64,000 nt of DNA. Source: Ardenticatenaceae bacterium. GTDB taxonomy: Bacteria > Chloroflexota > Anaerolineae > Promineifilales > Promineifilaceae. The stretch spans positions 94,408-158,407 of the forward strand of contig WYBM01000069.1 in the NCBI GenBank assembly GCA_011525915.1. The letters run 5' to 3'. A program made the position numbers and the translations under genes. Shown piece by piece: positions 1 to 7,876 of the stretch. Under the pieces are notes generated by a model, which was not told where the DNA came from, did not search any database, and saw nothing but the letters and a program-made list of their open reading frames with translations. Every line of letters starts with the position of its first letter. Within the stretch, counting starts at the first letter, position 1.

Positions 1-317
1 GCTTCCCGATTAATGTCATAAACATACGCTTGCAGTTGATATTCAGCCTGGGAAAACAGGTTGCCGTTGAAGGTGTTGGTGGTGACGATATCGGCGCCGG
101 CTTCCAGGTAAGCGGTGTGGATAGCATGGATGATGTCTGGGCGTGTCAGGTTGAGGATTTCATTGTTGCCTTTGACATCTTGCGGGTGGCTGGCAAACTG
201 CGCGCCCCGATACCCGGCTTCGTCAAGCTGGTACGTTTGAATGAGCGAACCCATGGCCCCATCAATGACGAGGATGCGTTCTTGTAATTGTTGTTTGAGT
301 AATTCTGTTCGGTTCAT
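1..317 (-). CDS. metH: Methionine synthase, N-terminal fragment (runs off window)
   Basis: This is the first 105 codons of a cobalamin-dependent methionine synthase. The family transfers a methyl group from methyltetrahydrofolate to homocysteine in the cytoplasm. The visible part is the start of the homocysteine-binding barrel, with DGAMGS at residues 19-24 and, further on, a LTRPDIIHAIH segment followed by GADIVTTNTFN, all typical of the domain. The gene continues to the left of base 1. It lies 20 bp after the DUF4259 gene on the same strand, downstream of a SAM-I riboswitch, which supports a role in methionine synthesis. The betaine-homocysteine methyltransferase family shares this domain, so MetH is the likeliest but not the only reading. 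Confidence 0.85.
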   Translation of the reverse strand, partial: MNRTELLKQQLQERILVIDGAMGSLIQTYQLDEAGYRGAQFASHPQDVKGNNEILNLTRPDIIHAIHTAYLEAGADIVTTNTFNGNLFSQAEYQLQAYVYDINRE

Positions 318-337
318 AAGTTTCCTGGTAGGGTGCT

Positions 338-751
338 TTATGGTTTGGCGTTTTCCAATCTTGTTTGCAGCTCAGCCACGACCGTGTCCCATAACACATA
401 ATCTTTCGTTTTGGCCCACAGCTCCTTCAGTTCAGAATCAGCCCGCACGCGGGCCACGGCCGTCTGTGCCATATGCACATACGCCGGCTTCACCTGGATG
501 GGGCTGTTGGTTGTTACCCAATCTGTTACCTCATGGGGCAGGTCGGCAGCGGGGAATCCCAAAGCCGCCGCTATACATTCGGCAGCAGCCAGCACTTCGC
601 GGGCTTCCTCTACGTCTAATTGATCAACGGCCTGCATAGCGGCGATGCCCGCTAACGTGCGGTCAATCAGACGGAAATCATTGACGGCAAAGTCATGCAG
701 CCAATCTACCGCTATAGCATTCTCAAAACTACCAATACCCCAGATGTCCAT
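338..751 (-). CDS. DUF4259 family protein
   Basis: This 137-residue protein begins MDIWGIGSFENAIAVDWL, the hallmark start of DUF4259 proteins (M-x-x-W-G-x-G-x-F-x-N-D/A). The family has no established biochemical role. The protein is predicted soluble, largely helical, with no signal peptide or membrane segment. It sits between the SAM-I riboswitch and metH on the same strand, so it should be transcribed under SAM control with metH. DUF4259 is not a known methionine pathway gene, so this placement is unusual. The family assignment rests on the N-terminal motif and the length. Confidence 0.8.
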   Translation of the reverse strand: MDIWGIGSFENAIAVDWLHDFAVNDFRLIDRTLAGIAAMQAVDQLDVEEAREVLAAAECIAAALGFPAADLPHEVTDWVTTNSPIQVKPAYVHMAQTAVARVRADSELKELWAKTKDYVLWDTVVAELQTRLENAKP

Positions 752-771
752 AAAAACACCACGATGTAAAA

Positions 772-798
772 AGTAAAAAGCCTCTCATGATGAGAGGC
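772..798 (-). terminator. Intrinsic terminator of the SAM riboswitch
   Basis: A perfect 8-bp stem (780-787 with 791-798, three-base loop) is followed on the minus strand by CTTTTTAC. Its 5' arm is complementary to the 3' P1 strand of the upstream aptamer (GATGAGAG at about 818-825). It can therefore exchange between an antiterminator and this terminator, as in SAM-I OFF switches. Confidence 0.85.
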
Positions 799-816
799 CA
801 TTTTTAGTATAGGTGG

Positions 817-966
817 TCTCTCATCTTCCAAGCCTGCCTGGCTTGCCGGAATTGGCACCTACCTTAGTCATCAGTTTGCTGGTCTTGGCTGCTGCTTACC
901 GGTAACTGATTACTGAAAGGTTGCCGAGGCTTCATCGGGCCGGTCCCTCTGCCTCTCTGGATGAGT
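817..966 (-). promoter_or_regulatory. SAM-I (S-box) riboswitch aptamer
   Basis: Read on the minus strand, the sequence has the canonical S-box core: CCAGAGAGGCAGAGGGA, then CCGGCCCGATGAAGCC, then GGCAACC, and later GGTGCCAATTCC, closing with GATGAGAGA. P1 pairs CTCATC (about 961-966) with GATGAG (about 820-825). The P3 arm between GGCAACC and GGTGCC is about 60 nt, longer than usual. The aptamer binds S-adenosylmethionine. High SAM should favour the terminator at 772-798 and switch off the DUF4259-metH unit. Confidence 0.93.
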
Positions 967-1169
967 GTCAAATTTGTGCAGTTGTCAGGTAGAAGTTTAT
1001 ATCGGGGCGGCATAAGTGTCAAATCTACCAGCTGCCGTTGTTTAGCCGGAACCAGTCCATCCGCCAGGCCTGATTTAACATTTAGCAGCAACTCGTGGGC
1101 TTGTCATTCGTACAAACGTTTACTACCATACTACAAGCGACGATAAAAGTAATGTTTACGAGACAGTCC

Positions 1170-2447
1170 ATGAGTGAACGCTTTCCACCGCCAGGTTACA
1201 TACAAACAGACACGGCCGTGCCCGGCATTGAGGTCTGGATGCCCCGGCCGCCGGATGAGAAACATCAGGCAGTGGTTGAATTCCACTGCCCTCAGTGTGA
1301 CGCCGCCACCGCTTACAGCACCGATGATGGGGGCCTGACCTGTACCTACTGCGGCTACTACGAAGCCCCGCAAACGGAAGTTGTAGGCAAAGGGGCGCAA
1401 GAGTTTGAATTCACCGTGGCCACTATGCAGCGAGTAGCGCAGGGCTGGGGCATCGAACGTCATGAATTGGCGTGCAACCGCTGTAATGCCCATGTCACCC
1501 TCTCCACAGACATGTTGACACACGTCTGCCCCTTTTGCCATTCCAACCAGGTGGTCCAGGTAAAAGCGCCGCAAGACGTGCTGCGCCCGCGCTTCCTGGT
1601 GCCGTTTCAGGTGGATGTGAACACCGTCCGGGCGCAAACGGCCGTCTGGATGGGCAGCAGCTGGCTGCTGCCCAAAGACCTGCAGCGGCTGGCCCGGGGC
1701 ACAGAATTCACCCCCATCTATATCCCGGCCTGGACGTTTGACGCTAAAACCCGCGCTACCTGGAAAGCGGAGGTCGCCCACACCAAAACCCGCACCACCG
1801 GCTTCGGCAAAAATCGGCGCACGCATACGTATACCGAATGGCGCTGGGAATCAGGCCAGGCCAGCCAGACCTTTGATGATCTGCTCGTCAACGGGGCCAG
1901 CAACCTCAGCCCTGTGCTGCTCAACCAGGTACGCCGTTTTAATTTGCAGGCGCTGGTGGCCTACGCTCCCAGTTACCTGGCAGGCATCCAGGCCCAGGCG
2001 TATGACGTACCGCTGGATACGGCCTGGGAACAAGCGCGCCGGGCCATGCGCACCCAGACAAAAGAGGCGTGCCAGCGCCAGGCCAGTTCGCGGCGGATGC
2101 GCAACTTTAGCATGAACCTGGACTTCAGCGCTGAAAGCTGGCGTTATATGCTGCTGCCTCTGTACATCGCCGTTTACCATTATAACAACCAGCCCTTTCA
2201 AATCCTGGCAAACGGGCAGACAGGGCAGGTGGTCGGGCAGCGCCCGGCAGACTGGCGAAAGATCGCCCTGGTGATCGGCGGGGTCATGTTACCGGCTGTG
2301 TTTGTGGCCATTTTGGCTGCCTGGCTGCTGGCCGCCGGCAACGAAGATGGCCATACGGTGTTGTTTGTGGCCTTTGGGCTGGCGGCGGCGGCGCTGGCTT
2401 TTGCCGGGGTGACGGCAACGCGGGCGATGAAAATGGATGACATCTGA
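1170..2447 (+). CDS. Zinc-ribbon membrane protein (TFIIB-type ribbon family), copy 1
   Basis: The 425-residue protein has two zinc ribbons near the N terminus: C40/C43/C58/C61 and C102/C105/C120/C123. A long soluble middle region follows. It carries the NGQTGQVVGQRP signature seen in bacterial zinc-ribbon membrane proteins with unassigned function. Two hydrophobic segments close the chain (about residues 365-390 and 396-415). I chose the ATG at 1170. ATGs at 1152 and an in-frame upstream start at 1095 are possible, but none has a strong ribosome-binding site. The next gene, 12 bp downstream, is a shorter paralogue, so the two probably form a pair or complex. The biochemical role is unknown. 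Confidence 0.75.
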   Translation: MSERFPPPGYIQTDTAVPGIEVWMPRPPDEKHQAVVEFHCPQCDAATAYSTDDGGLTCTYCGYYEAPQTEVVGKGAQEFEFTVATMQRVAQGWGIERHELACNRCNAHVTLSTDMLTHVCPFCHSNQVVQVKAPQDVLRPRFLVPFQVDVNTVRAQTAVWMGSSWLLPKDLQRLARGTEFTPIYIPAWTFDAKTRATWKAEVAHTKTRTTGFGKNRRTHTYTEWRWESGQASQTFDDLLVNGASNLSPVLLNQVRRFNLQALVAYAPSYLAGIQAQAYDVPLDTAWEQARRAMRTQTKEACQRQASSRRMRNFSMNLDFSAESWRYMLLPLYIAVYHYNNQPFQILANGQTGQVVGQRPADWRKIALVIGGVMLPAVFVAILAAWLLAAGNEDGHTVLFVAFGLAAAALAFAGVTATRAMKMDDI

Positions 2448-2459
2448 GGGGGCTGATCG

Positions 2460-3575
2460 ATGGAAAAGTGGATAGCTGATTGGCAAACGGCGTTGGTGTT
2501 AGCAGGCTGCGAACAGTGTGATTGGCTGTTTTTGCTGCCGCCGGACCAGCTGCCGCTCGTTTGCCCTCACTGCGCTCAGGCAGACCTGGCCCAAATGGAT
2601 GAAACGGCCGACAAGCCAATTTACACCCGGCCACCAGAACTTACCTTACCCTACCGGGTAGACACCGCGCAGGCCCAGCAAAAGCTGCGGGCTTTTGCTC
2701 AGAGCGCCTGGTTTGCACCGCCAGACTTAAAGGCCGAACGGTTAACCAGTCGTCTGCACCCCGTTTACTTGCCCCTATGGCTGGTAGACGCCGATGTGCG
2801 GGCGCAGTGGCAGGCGGAGATGGGCTTTGACTACCAGGTGGTCAGCCATAAAGAAGAGTACCGTGGCAGCCAATGGCATACACGCCAGGTCAAAGAGACG
2901 CGCACCCGTTGGGAACCACGCCTGGGGAGGCTGCAACGCCATTTTAACAACCGCTTTGCGCCAGCTCTAGAAGAGCAGGCAAAGATTGAGGCCCGGCTGG
3001 GCCGGTTTGAATGGCAGGGATCACGGCCGTACCAGCCGAACCATATCACCCATGCCCTGGTTCGCCTGCCCAACCGCCCTCCCGATGACGCCTGGCCAGA
3101 GGCGCAGCAGGCCTTCATGCAGGCCGCCGGCGAGGAGTGTCGCCAGGCTGCCGCCGCCAATCACAGCCGCCAGTACAAATGGCAGCCTCACTTTAGCGAC
3201 ATCCATTGGACGCAGCTGCTCTACCCCATTTACACCAGCACTTACACCGATGATGAGGGGGAAACCCATACCATTTACATTCACGGGCAAACGGGCAACG
3301 TGGTGGGCCGCCGCAAAGCCTCTATGAAAAAGGCGCGCCGTTGGTCACTGGGTATTGGCGCCGTCGGCGGTGTTTTGTTGACCCTGAGCTTTATCGCCTT
3401 TCTAGTCGGTTTGGTGTATGCCCAGGTAATGGCCGCCACGGCCGTCTTGTTTATCGCCGGGTTAATCACGGCCGCGGCCGCCTTTCTGCCTATCCTTTAC
3501 GCCTGGTATCTCAACAATTACAGCGACGGCCGTTTTGAACCAGACCTGGCAAAATCACCAGTCCTTGATCGCTGA
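2460..3575 (+). CDS. Zinc-ribbon membrane protein, copy 2
   Basis: The 371-residue protein is a diverged paralogue of the preceding gene. It has one zinc ribbon (C17/C20/C35/C38) instead of two, the same central region with THTRQVK- and HGQTGNVVGRR-like motifs, and two C-terminal transmembrane helices (about residues 293-345). It starts 12 bp after its neighbour and is surely co-transcribed. Its 3' end overlaps the 3' end of the opposing glycosyltransferase gene by 58 bp, so there is no room for a separate terminator. Function is unknown; a membrane-anchored complex is a guess from the paralogy. Confidence 0.75.
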   Translation: MEKWIADWQTALVLAGCEQCDWLFLLPPDQLPLVCPHCAQADLAQMDETADKPIYTRPPELTLPYRVDTAQAQQKLRAFAQSAWFAPPDLKAERLTSRLHPVYLPLWLVDADVRAQWQAEMGFDYQVVSHKEEYRGSQWHTRQVKETRTRWEPRLGRLQRHFNNRFAPALEEQAKIEARLGRFEWQGSRPYQPNHITHALVRLPNRPPDDAWPEAQQAFMQAAGEECRQAAAANHSRQYKWQPHFSDIHWTQLLYPIYTSTYTDDEGETHTIYIHGQTGNVVGRRKASMKKARRWSLGIGAVGGVLLTLSFIAFLVGLVYAQVMAATAVLFIAGLITAAAAFLPILYAWYLNNYSDGRFEPDLAKSPVLDR

Positions 3576-4819
3576 CCCACGACCCTGGCCACAAAACCAA
3601 CGGCGTTGGTCAGGCCGTCTTCGGCGCACAGCTGCCTGCCCAGGGCGGCCGCATGCTGCTGCATTGCTGGCGTGTTGATCATCTGCGCAACGGCTGCTGC
3701 CAGATTGTTGGCCGTTACTTTTTTCTGCCTGATCGGCTTGGGGCCAGCACCCAGGTGGTATACACGGTCGCCCCAAAAAGGTTGGTCGCCCAGGAAGGGG
3801 CAGATGAGGCTGGGCTTGCCAGCGCGCAGCCCGGCGGCGGTGGTGCCGGCGCCGCCATGATGCACCACCGCCGCCATTTGGGGCAGCAGCCAATCATGGG
3901 GGGCGCTTTCCAACTTAAACACGGTGGAGGGTAAATCACCCGGTTTTAGCCCACCCCATCCGGTGGCCAGAATGCCCCGCTGCCCGGTTTTTTGCAAGGC
4001 GCCCATAGCCGCGTCGGCCAGCCGTTCTGGCTGTGTTCCGGCCATACTACCAAAGCCAATGTAAACTGGCGGGGGGCCATCCTGCAAAAAGGCCTGCAGG
4101 TCGGCGGGCGGCTGCCAGGTGTTGTCTGCCGGTAAAAACCAGTAACCGGTGGCTTGTGTCGTTTCCGGCCAATCGGCCGGACGGGGGATGACGTGGTGGC
4201 TGAAGCCATACATGACAGGCATGGCCCGGCCGTCTGGCAGCCATGTTTCCTTAAAAATACGCCCCTTGGGCTTTAACCCCAAGTTTTGCCGAAACTCGTT
4301 AACCACACTGCTGTAGGGCGCAGAAATCAGCGGGACTAGTTTGTAGGTCAGGCGGTTGCCCAGGCCGCCCAGGTTGGCCGGCGTCAGCGGTATGGCAAAG
4401 TCGCGTGTGGGTGTATACAGGGGCAAGACCATGCTCAAGATGACCGGCACAGACAGGGCCTCTGCCACATGGTAGCCCCCCAGCGTTTTAGGGTGGTAAA
4501 TGATCAGGTCGGGCTGCACAGCTTGCGCTGCGGCCCAGATATCATCCAACATACGCCGGATCATCGGCTTCACCAGTTGGATAGCCTTCAGGGGGTTGCC
4601 GCCACCTTCCATCATCTGCCGGCCTTCAGCAGAGTCAGCCAGGCGGACCATCTCATCATCCATGGGCGCAAAGGCCAGACCATAGGCCGCAACCATCTCT
4701 TTGAACAGTGTGCCCGTGCAAAGGGTGACGTGGTGCCCCGCTTGCTGTAAGCCATGGCCTAAGGCCACATAGGGCTGCACGTCGCCGCGCGAACCAATGG
4801 TAAGGATTAACGTTTTCAT
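3518..4819 (-). CDS. UGT/MGT-type glycosyltransferase (GT1 fold, GT-B)
   Basis: The 433-residue protein has the two-domain GT-B layout of sterol and macrolide glycosyltransferases. The N-terminal GSRGDVQP (residues 9-16) belongs to the acceptor domain. IGFGSM (254-259) and the donor-binding HHGGAGT (320-326), followed by PFLGDQPFWG, are the family signature. Such enzymes transfer sugar from a nucleotide-sugar to lipids, sterols or small toxic compounds. It follows the TetR gene by 42 bp on the same strand, behind that gene's palindromic operator. This fits an inducible modifying or detoxifying enzyme. The acceptor cannot be told from sequence. Confidence 0.9.
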   Translation of the reverse strand: MKTLILTIGSRGDVQPYVALGHGLQQAGHHVTLCTGTLFKEMVAAYGLAFAPMDDEMVRLADSAEGRQMMEGGGNPLKAIQLVKPMIRRMLDDIWAAAQAVQPDLIIYHPKTLGGYHVAEALSVPVILSMVLPLYTPTRDFAIPLTPANLGGLGNRLTYKLVPLISAPYSSVVNEFRQNLGLKPKGRIFKETWLPDGRAMPVMYGFSHHVIPRPADWPETTQATGYWFLPADNTWQPPADLQAFLQDGPPPVYIGFGSMAGTQPERLADAAMGALQKTGQRGILATGWGGLKPGDLPSTVFKLESAPHDWLLPQMAAVVHHGGAGTTAAGLRAGKPSLICPFLGDQPFWGDRVYHLGAGPKPIRQKKVTANNLAAAVAQMINTPAMQQHAAALGRQLCAEDGLTNAVGFVARVVGQRSRTGDFARSGSKRPSL

Positions 4820-4861
4820 GCCGATTCCTTTATCGGTTACTTTGTGGGGTAGTAACGCCTC

Positions 4862-5545
4862 TTACGATGCCTGTCCTTTTATGGGTGGCGTTTCTTTGTT
4901 TTGGCGCCGTAGGCCAGATTCAAAAATGTGTAACACCTGCTCAAGCAGGGCTTTTGCTTCTGAGTCGTCTGCAAGGGCACGGCCGTTGGCCCATGCGGCC
5001 GTCTCATCTGCTGGCAAACGCTTCATGATATAACCGCCCAACTCTGTAAAAATGGCCTGGAACATAAACGCCGCCAGGTCTTCATCAATATCAGCCGCAA
5101 TGTCACCCTGCTTTTTCCCTTGGGCCAGCAGCTGCCCAAAAAAAGCCTGCGCTCCGGCTCGTGCCTGCACCATCAGGTCATCTGGCAGCGTCCCATTTTT
5201 TACGGCCCGATAGCCGATCTGGCTTAAGTATGGGTTAGCCAGTTCAAAGCGCACCCCCGCCTGTATCAGCCAGCGCAAATAGGCAAAGACATTCATTGGC
5301 GAATGTGGGGGGGGGGTACTTAGAAACCGCGCTTTTTCCTGCATCCCCAGATCAAGCAGATACCGATAGAGCTCCTCTTTATCCACAAAATATTGGTAGA
5401 AACTGCCTTTAGCGATACCGGCCTTCGACACGATGCGTGACATAGAAGCGTTCTGGTAGTCATTTTCGGCAAACTCGGCGATAGCAATTTCTAGAAATTT
5501 CTCCCGCTTGTCAGGAGGCAGGTTAAAAAAGGTTTCTTTGGGCAT
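4862..5545 (-). CDS. TetR/AcrR family transcriptional repressor
   Basis: The 227-residue protein begins with a typical TetR helix-turn-helix: RIVSKAGIAKGSFYQYFVDK spans about residues 36-56. The rest is an all-helical ligand-binding domain. A perfect 40-bp palindrome lies 11 bp upstream of the start, so autoregulation is very likely. The co-directional glycosyltransferase downstream is the obvious target. The coding strand contains a run of ten C (plus-strand G10 at 5307-5316) encoding Pro-Pro-Pro. Slippage there would frameshift the ligand domain. The ligand is unknown. Confidence 0.92.
   Translation of the reverse strand: MPKETFFNLPPDKREKFLEIAIAEFAENDYQNASMSRIVSKAGIAKGSFYQYFVDKEELYRYLLDLGMQEKARFLSTPPPHSPMNVFAYLRWLIQAGVRFELANPYLSQIGYRAVKNGTLPDDLMVQARAGAQAFFGQLLAQGKKQGDIAADIDEDLAAFMFQAIFTELGGYIMKRLPADETAAWANGRALADDSEAKALLEQVLHIFESGLRRQNKETPPIKGQAS
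5307..5316. repeat. G10 homopolymer inside the TetR gene
   Basis: Ten consecutive G on the plus strand (C10 in the coding strand) lie in the middle of the repressor gene. It is the longest G/C homopolymer I noticed in the window; a G8 occurs at 37522-37529. It could cause slipped-strand phase variation or be a base-calling artefact. The frame is intact as given. Confidence 0.8.
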
Positions 5546-5556
5546 AGCCTCGTCCT

Positions 5557-5596
5557 GAATGTGACCGGGTGGTCATATGACCACCCGGTCACATTC
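5557..5596. promoter_or_regulatory. 40-bp perfect palindrome, TetR operator
   Basis: A perfect inverted repeat is centred at CATATG (5574-5579), with half-site GTGACCGGGTGGTCAT. It contains nested GACC/GGTC elements: GTGACCGGGTGGTC and its complement. It begins 11 bp upstream of the TetR start codon. TetR-family repressors bind such palindromes as one or two dimers. No second copy was seen in the window. Confidence 0.88.
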
Positions 5597-5653
5597 TACT
5601 GGATAACATGCTTTTCTGTCAAGCGTGTAAATTTTTGCGCTTTGCTTAACTTC

Positions 5654-7048
5654 TTACCAGGTCGCAATGCGCTCTCGGAAATTCTCTCCCATTTGCAAGC
5701 GTACCACCTCCCCCGCCTCATCAACATGAAAAATTGCCAGTTCACCAGGGGCCATAAACCCATTCTCCGTCTCCATGCGGAAGGTGTGTTCCCCCTCCGG
5801 CATAAGCCGGGCCATGATCAACATGGGGTCTGGCAGCGAAGGGTCCATGGCCATAAGTTCCCCCTGATGTACCACGATCTGCAGGTCACCCCAGGCGTCA
5901 CGGTATTTGCCCACGTATTTGGCCCAGGCAGGGTCCATTTGCCTGGTTTGTAACGGCGGTTTCATGGCGTTGATCACAGGGGGGGCAATCCATTGAAACG
6001 CTTTTTCCACAAAGCCTAAGGGGTCACCGTCATCGGCGTTGGTGAGTACAATGACGCCAACATTATCCTCAGGCCGGATCGCCAACAAGGTGCGGTAACC
6101 CAGCACAGCGCCGCCATGCCCAATCGTGGTTTTGCCCCCCTGGCGCATAATGCGGAAGCCCAACCCCCAGCCAGCCTGCCAACCCGGTTCCAACCAGTGA
6201 ATGCGCTGCATCTCACGCAGGGTGCTTTGCCGCAGGAGGCGGGCTTCACCCACCGCACCATCCCCAAGTTGGAAGATGGCAAACCTGGCCAGGTCAGCAA
6301 CCGTAGTAGCCATGTTGGCGGCGGGGGTAATGCCTTTGCTGTCTGTGAAGGGCATGATGTCCCGGGCCAGGGTGCCCGGCAGGCGACGGCCGTAGCCCAC
6401 AGCCAGCCGGTCATGATGGGGAGCGATGGTCTCTACAAACGTGCTGGTCATGCCCAACGGCCGTAAGATGTGCGTTTGCACATACGTTTCATAGGATTGG
6501 CCAGAGACCTGAGCTACAATCGCCCCGGCCAGCGCCAGCCCCAGGTTAGAGTATTTCCAACGGGTACCGGTGGGCACGGCCGTGTGCTGCTGCCCAATAC
6601 TGGCTTCAATTTGGGCCAGGGTAGGGAAGCGCTGGTCCGTCCAGTACGGGAACCTGGCCTCCCGTGGCAGCCCGGCTGTATGTGTTAGCAGGTGGCGGAG
6701 AGTGATAACGGGCACATCGTCATAGTCGTTCTGGATGGTGAACCAGGGCAGATGTTTGGACACAGGGTCATCCAATTGCAGTTTGCCAGCATCGCGGAGC
6801 TGGAGCACGGCCGTGGCCGTAAACAACTTGGTGATGCTGGCAATGCGGTAGATGGTCTGTGGGGTAGCCGGGAGCTGCCGGGCTGTGTCAGCAAACCCAA
6901 ACCCTTGGGCCCATACTAATTCCTGATTGGTCACCACACCAACAGCCAGCCCCGGCAGCCCTCGGTAGGCCATTTGGGCCTCTACCCAGGCTGAAAACAG
7001 AGTAATCCCCCCGGCTACCTCATCATTTACCTCTACATTTGTGGCCAT
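5654..7048 (-). CDS. Serine hydrolase, beta-lactamase class C / EstB type
   Basis: The 464-residue protein has the three active-site motifs of the class C beta-lactamase and DD-peptidase superfamily: S71-I-T-K74, Y166-S-N168 and H311-G-G313. No signal peptide is evident, which points to a cytoplasmic esterase or peptidase rather than a secreted lactamase. The last ~110 residues (after about 350) look like the small beta-barrel domain often appended to these hydrolases. It is transcribed toward the TetR gene but is separated from it by the operator region, so regulation by that repressor is possible but unproven. The substrate is unknown. Confidence 0.9.
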   Translation of the reverse strand: MATNVEVNDEVAGGITLFSAWVEAQMAYRGLPGLAVGVVTNQELVWAQGFGFADTARQLPATPQTIYRIASITKLFTATAVLQLRDAGKLQLDDPVSKHLPWFTIQNDYDDVPVITLRHLLTHTAGLPREARFPYWTDQRFPTLAQIEASIGQQHTAVPTGTRWKYSNLGLALAGAIVAQVSGQSYETYVQTHILRPLGMTSTFVETIAPHHDRLAVGYGRRLPGTLARDIMPFTDSKGITPAANMATTVADLARFAIFQLGDGAVGEARLLRQSTLREMQRIHWLEPGWQAGWGLGFRIMRQGGKTTIGHGGAVLGYRTLLAIRPEDNVGVIVLTNADDGDPLGFVEKAFQWIAPPVINAMKPPLQTRQMDPAWAKYVGKYRDAWGDLQIVVHQGELMAMDPSLPDPMLIMARLMPEGEHTFRMETENGFMAPGELAIFHVDEAGEVVRLQMGENFRERIATW

Positions 7049-7206
7049 TTTTACCCCTTCCTAACCCGGAAACGCCGGCACTTACGGCATTCTATCCCAT
7101 TTATCTTAACTGATGCCCGGCTTTTCAGGGAGAAACAATGCATCTATGTTATGCCCGTATTATGGCCCGGCGGCCAGGCAAAGTCACGGCCGTGTTCGCA
7201 GCAGCA

Positions 7207-7235
7207 TTGAGCCCACGGTTAACTGCGGCTATAAT
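7207..7235 (+). promoter_or_regulatory. Putative sigma-70 promoter for the cNMP-binding gene
   Basis: TTGAGC (7207-7212), a 17-bp spacer and TATAAT (7230-7235) point toward the gene at 7392. The resulting leader of about 150 nt would include the hairpin repeat at 7253-7309. Confidence 0.5.
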
Positions 7236-7252
7236 AATCCCATCATCTATGC

Positions 7253-7309
7253 CATCAGGTAAACCGCACAAAGTTTTTGCACATCCGGCGCCACGGTTTT
7301 GTGCGGTTT
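7253..7309. repeat. Dispersed hairpin repeat, copy 1
   Basis: The first 29 bp (7253-7281) recur exactly, inverted, at 30426-30454. A shorter part (about 16 bp) recurs at 20850-20866. Arms AAACCGCACAAA (7261-7272) and its complement (7298-7309) form a perfect 12-bp stem with a 25-nt loop. It resembles REP-type small palindromic elements. The rest of the 7049-7391 gap holds a putative promoter and nothing else I can name. Confidence 0.75.
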
Positions 7310-7391
7310 CCTTGAGGAATCGGCAACGCCTAAAGCGATCTTACTTTTGAATTATTGTGGCCGATTACCTAACATGGAAGAGGATAAAACA

Positions 7392-7871
7392 ATGACGGTA
7401 TCACCAGAAACCCTGGCTTTTCTCAAAACAACCTCCCTGTTTGCTCACATTCCTGAGGAACTATTACAGGAAATCGCCTTGACCGGCGAAGAAGTAACTT
7501 TCCAGGCCGGTGACCTGCTCATTCGCCAGGATGGCCTGACCGATAATCTGTTTGTGGTGGTTGACGGCCGGGTGGCGGTAGAAATTGAAGATGTCAGCGC
7601 CATTGGCGAACGCGGCCCGCGCAGTGTTTTGGGCGAATTAGCTATGATTATGCAGACGCCTCGTAACGCCAACTGCATGGCTGCGACCCCGGTCCGCGCG
7701 GTGCAATTTAACCACAAAACCTTCTGGCAGTTTGTCCAAAAAGAGCCCATGCTGGCCATTGGTCTGCTCACTGAAGTCATTTATCATCTTGACGAAACCA
7801 TTGACACCCTCTATTGGATGAGCAAAGAGGTGCGTGAATTGCAGGCCGCACTGCATAAGTTAAAAAAATAA
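7392..7871 (+). CDS. Cyclic nucleotide-binding domain protein (no DNA-binding domain)
   Basis: The 159-residue protein is a single CAP-type cNMP-binding beta-barrel: FQAGDLLIRQDG, then VVDGRVAVEI, then a phosphate-binding cassette-like LGELAMIMQTPRNA. A C-terminal helix of about 35 residues follows. There is no helix-turn-helix, so it is not a Crp/Fnr regulator. Such stand-alone modules act as ligand-sensing partners. I chose the ATG at 7392 because AGAGGA lies at proper spacing upstream; the ATG at 7374 is the alternative. It converges on the lipoprotein gene, with 5 bp between stops. Whether it binds cAMP cannot be judged: the canonical Arg is present (PRNA) but the cassette is divergent. 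Confidence 0.82.
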   Translation: MTVSPETLAFLKTTSLFAHIPEELLQEIALTGEEVTFQAGDLLIRQDGLTDNLFVVVDGRVAVEIEDVSAIGERGPRSVLGELAMIMQTPRNANCMAATPVRAVQFNHKTFWQFVQKEPMLAIGLLTEVIYHLDETIDTLYWMSKEVRELQAALHKLKK

Positions 7872-7876
7872 CGGTA

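Noticed and set aside
864..1091. 75-codon minus-strand open frame
   Set aside because: It lies in the SAM-I riboswitch and has no ribosome-binding site or recognisable protein.
1131..1826. 231-codon minus-strand open frame
   Set aside because: It is the antisense of the zinc-ribbon gene and has no supported product.
7138..7350. 70-codon plus-strand open frame upstream of the cNMP gene
   Set aside because: It contains the promoter and hairpin repeat and shows no recognisable protein features.
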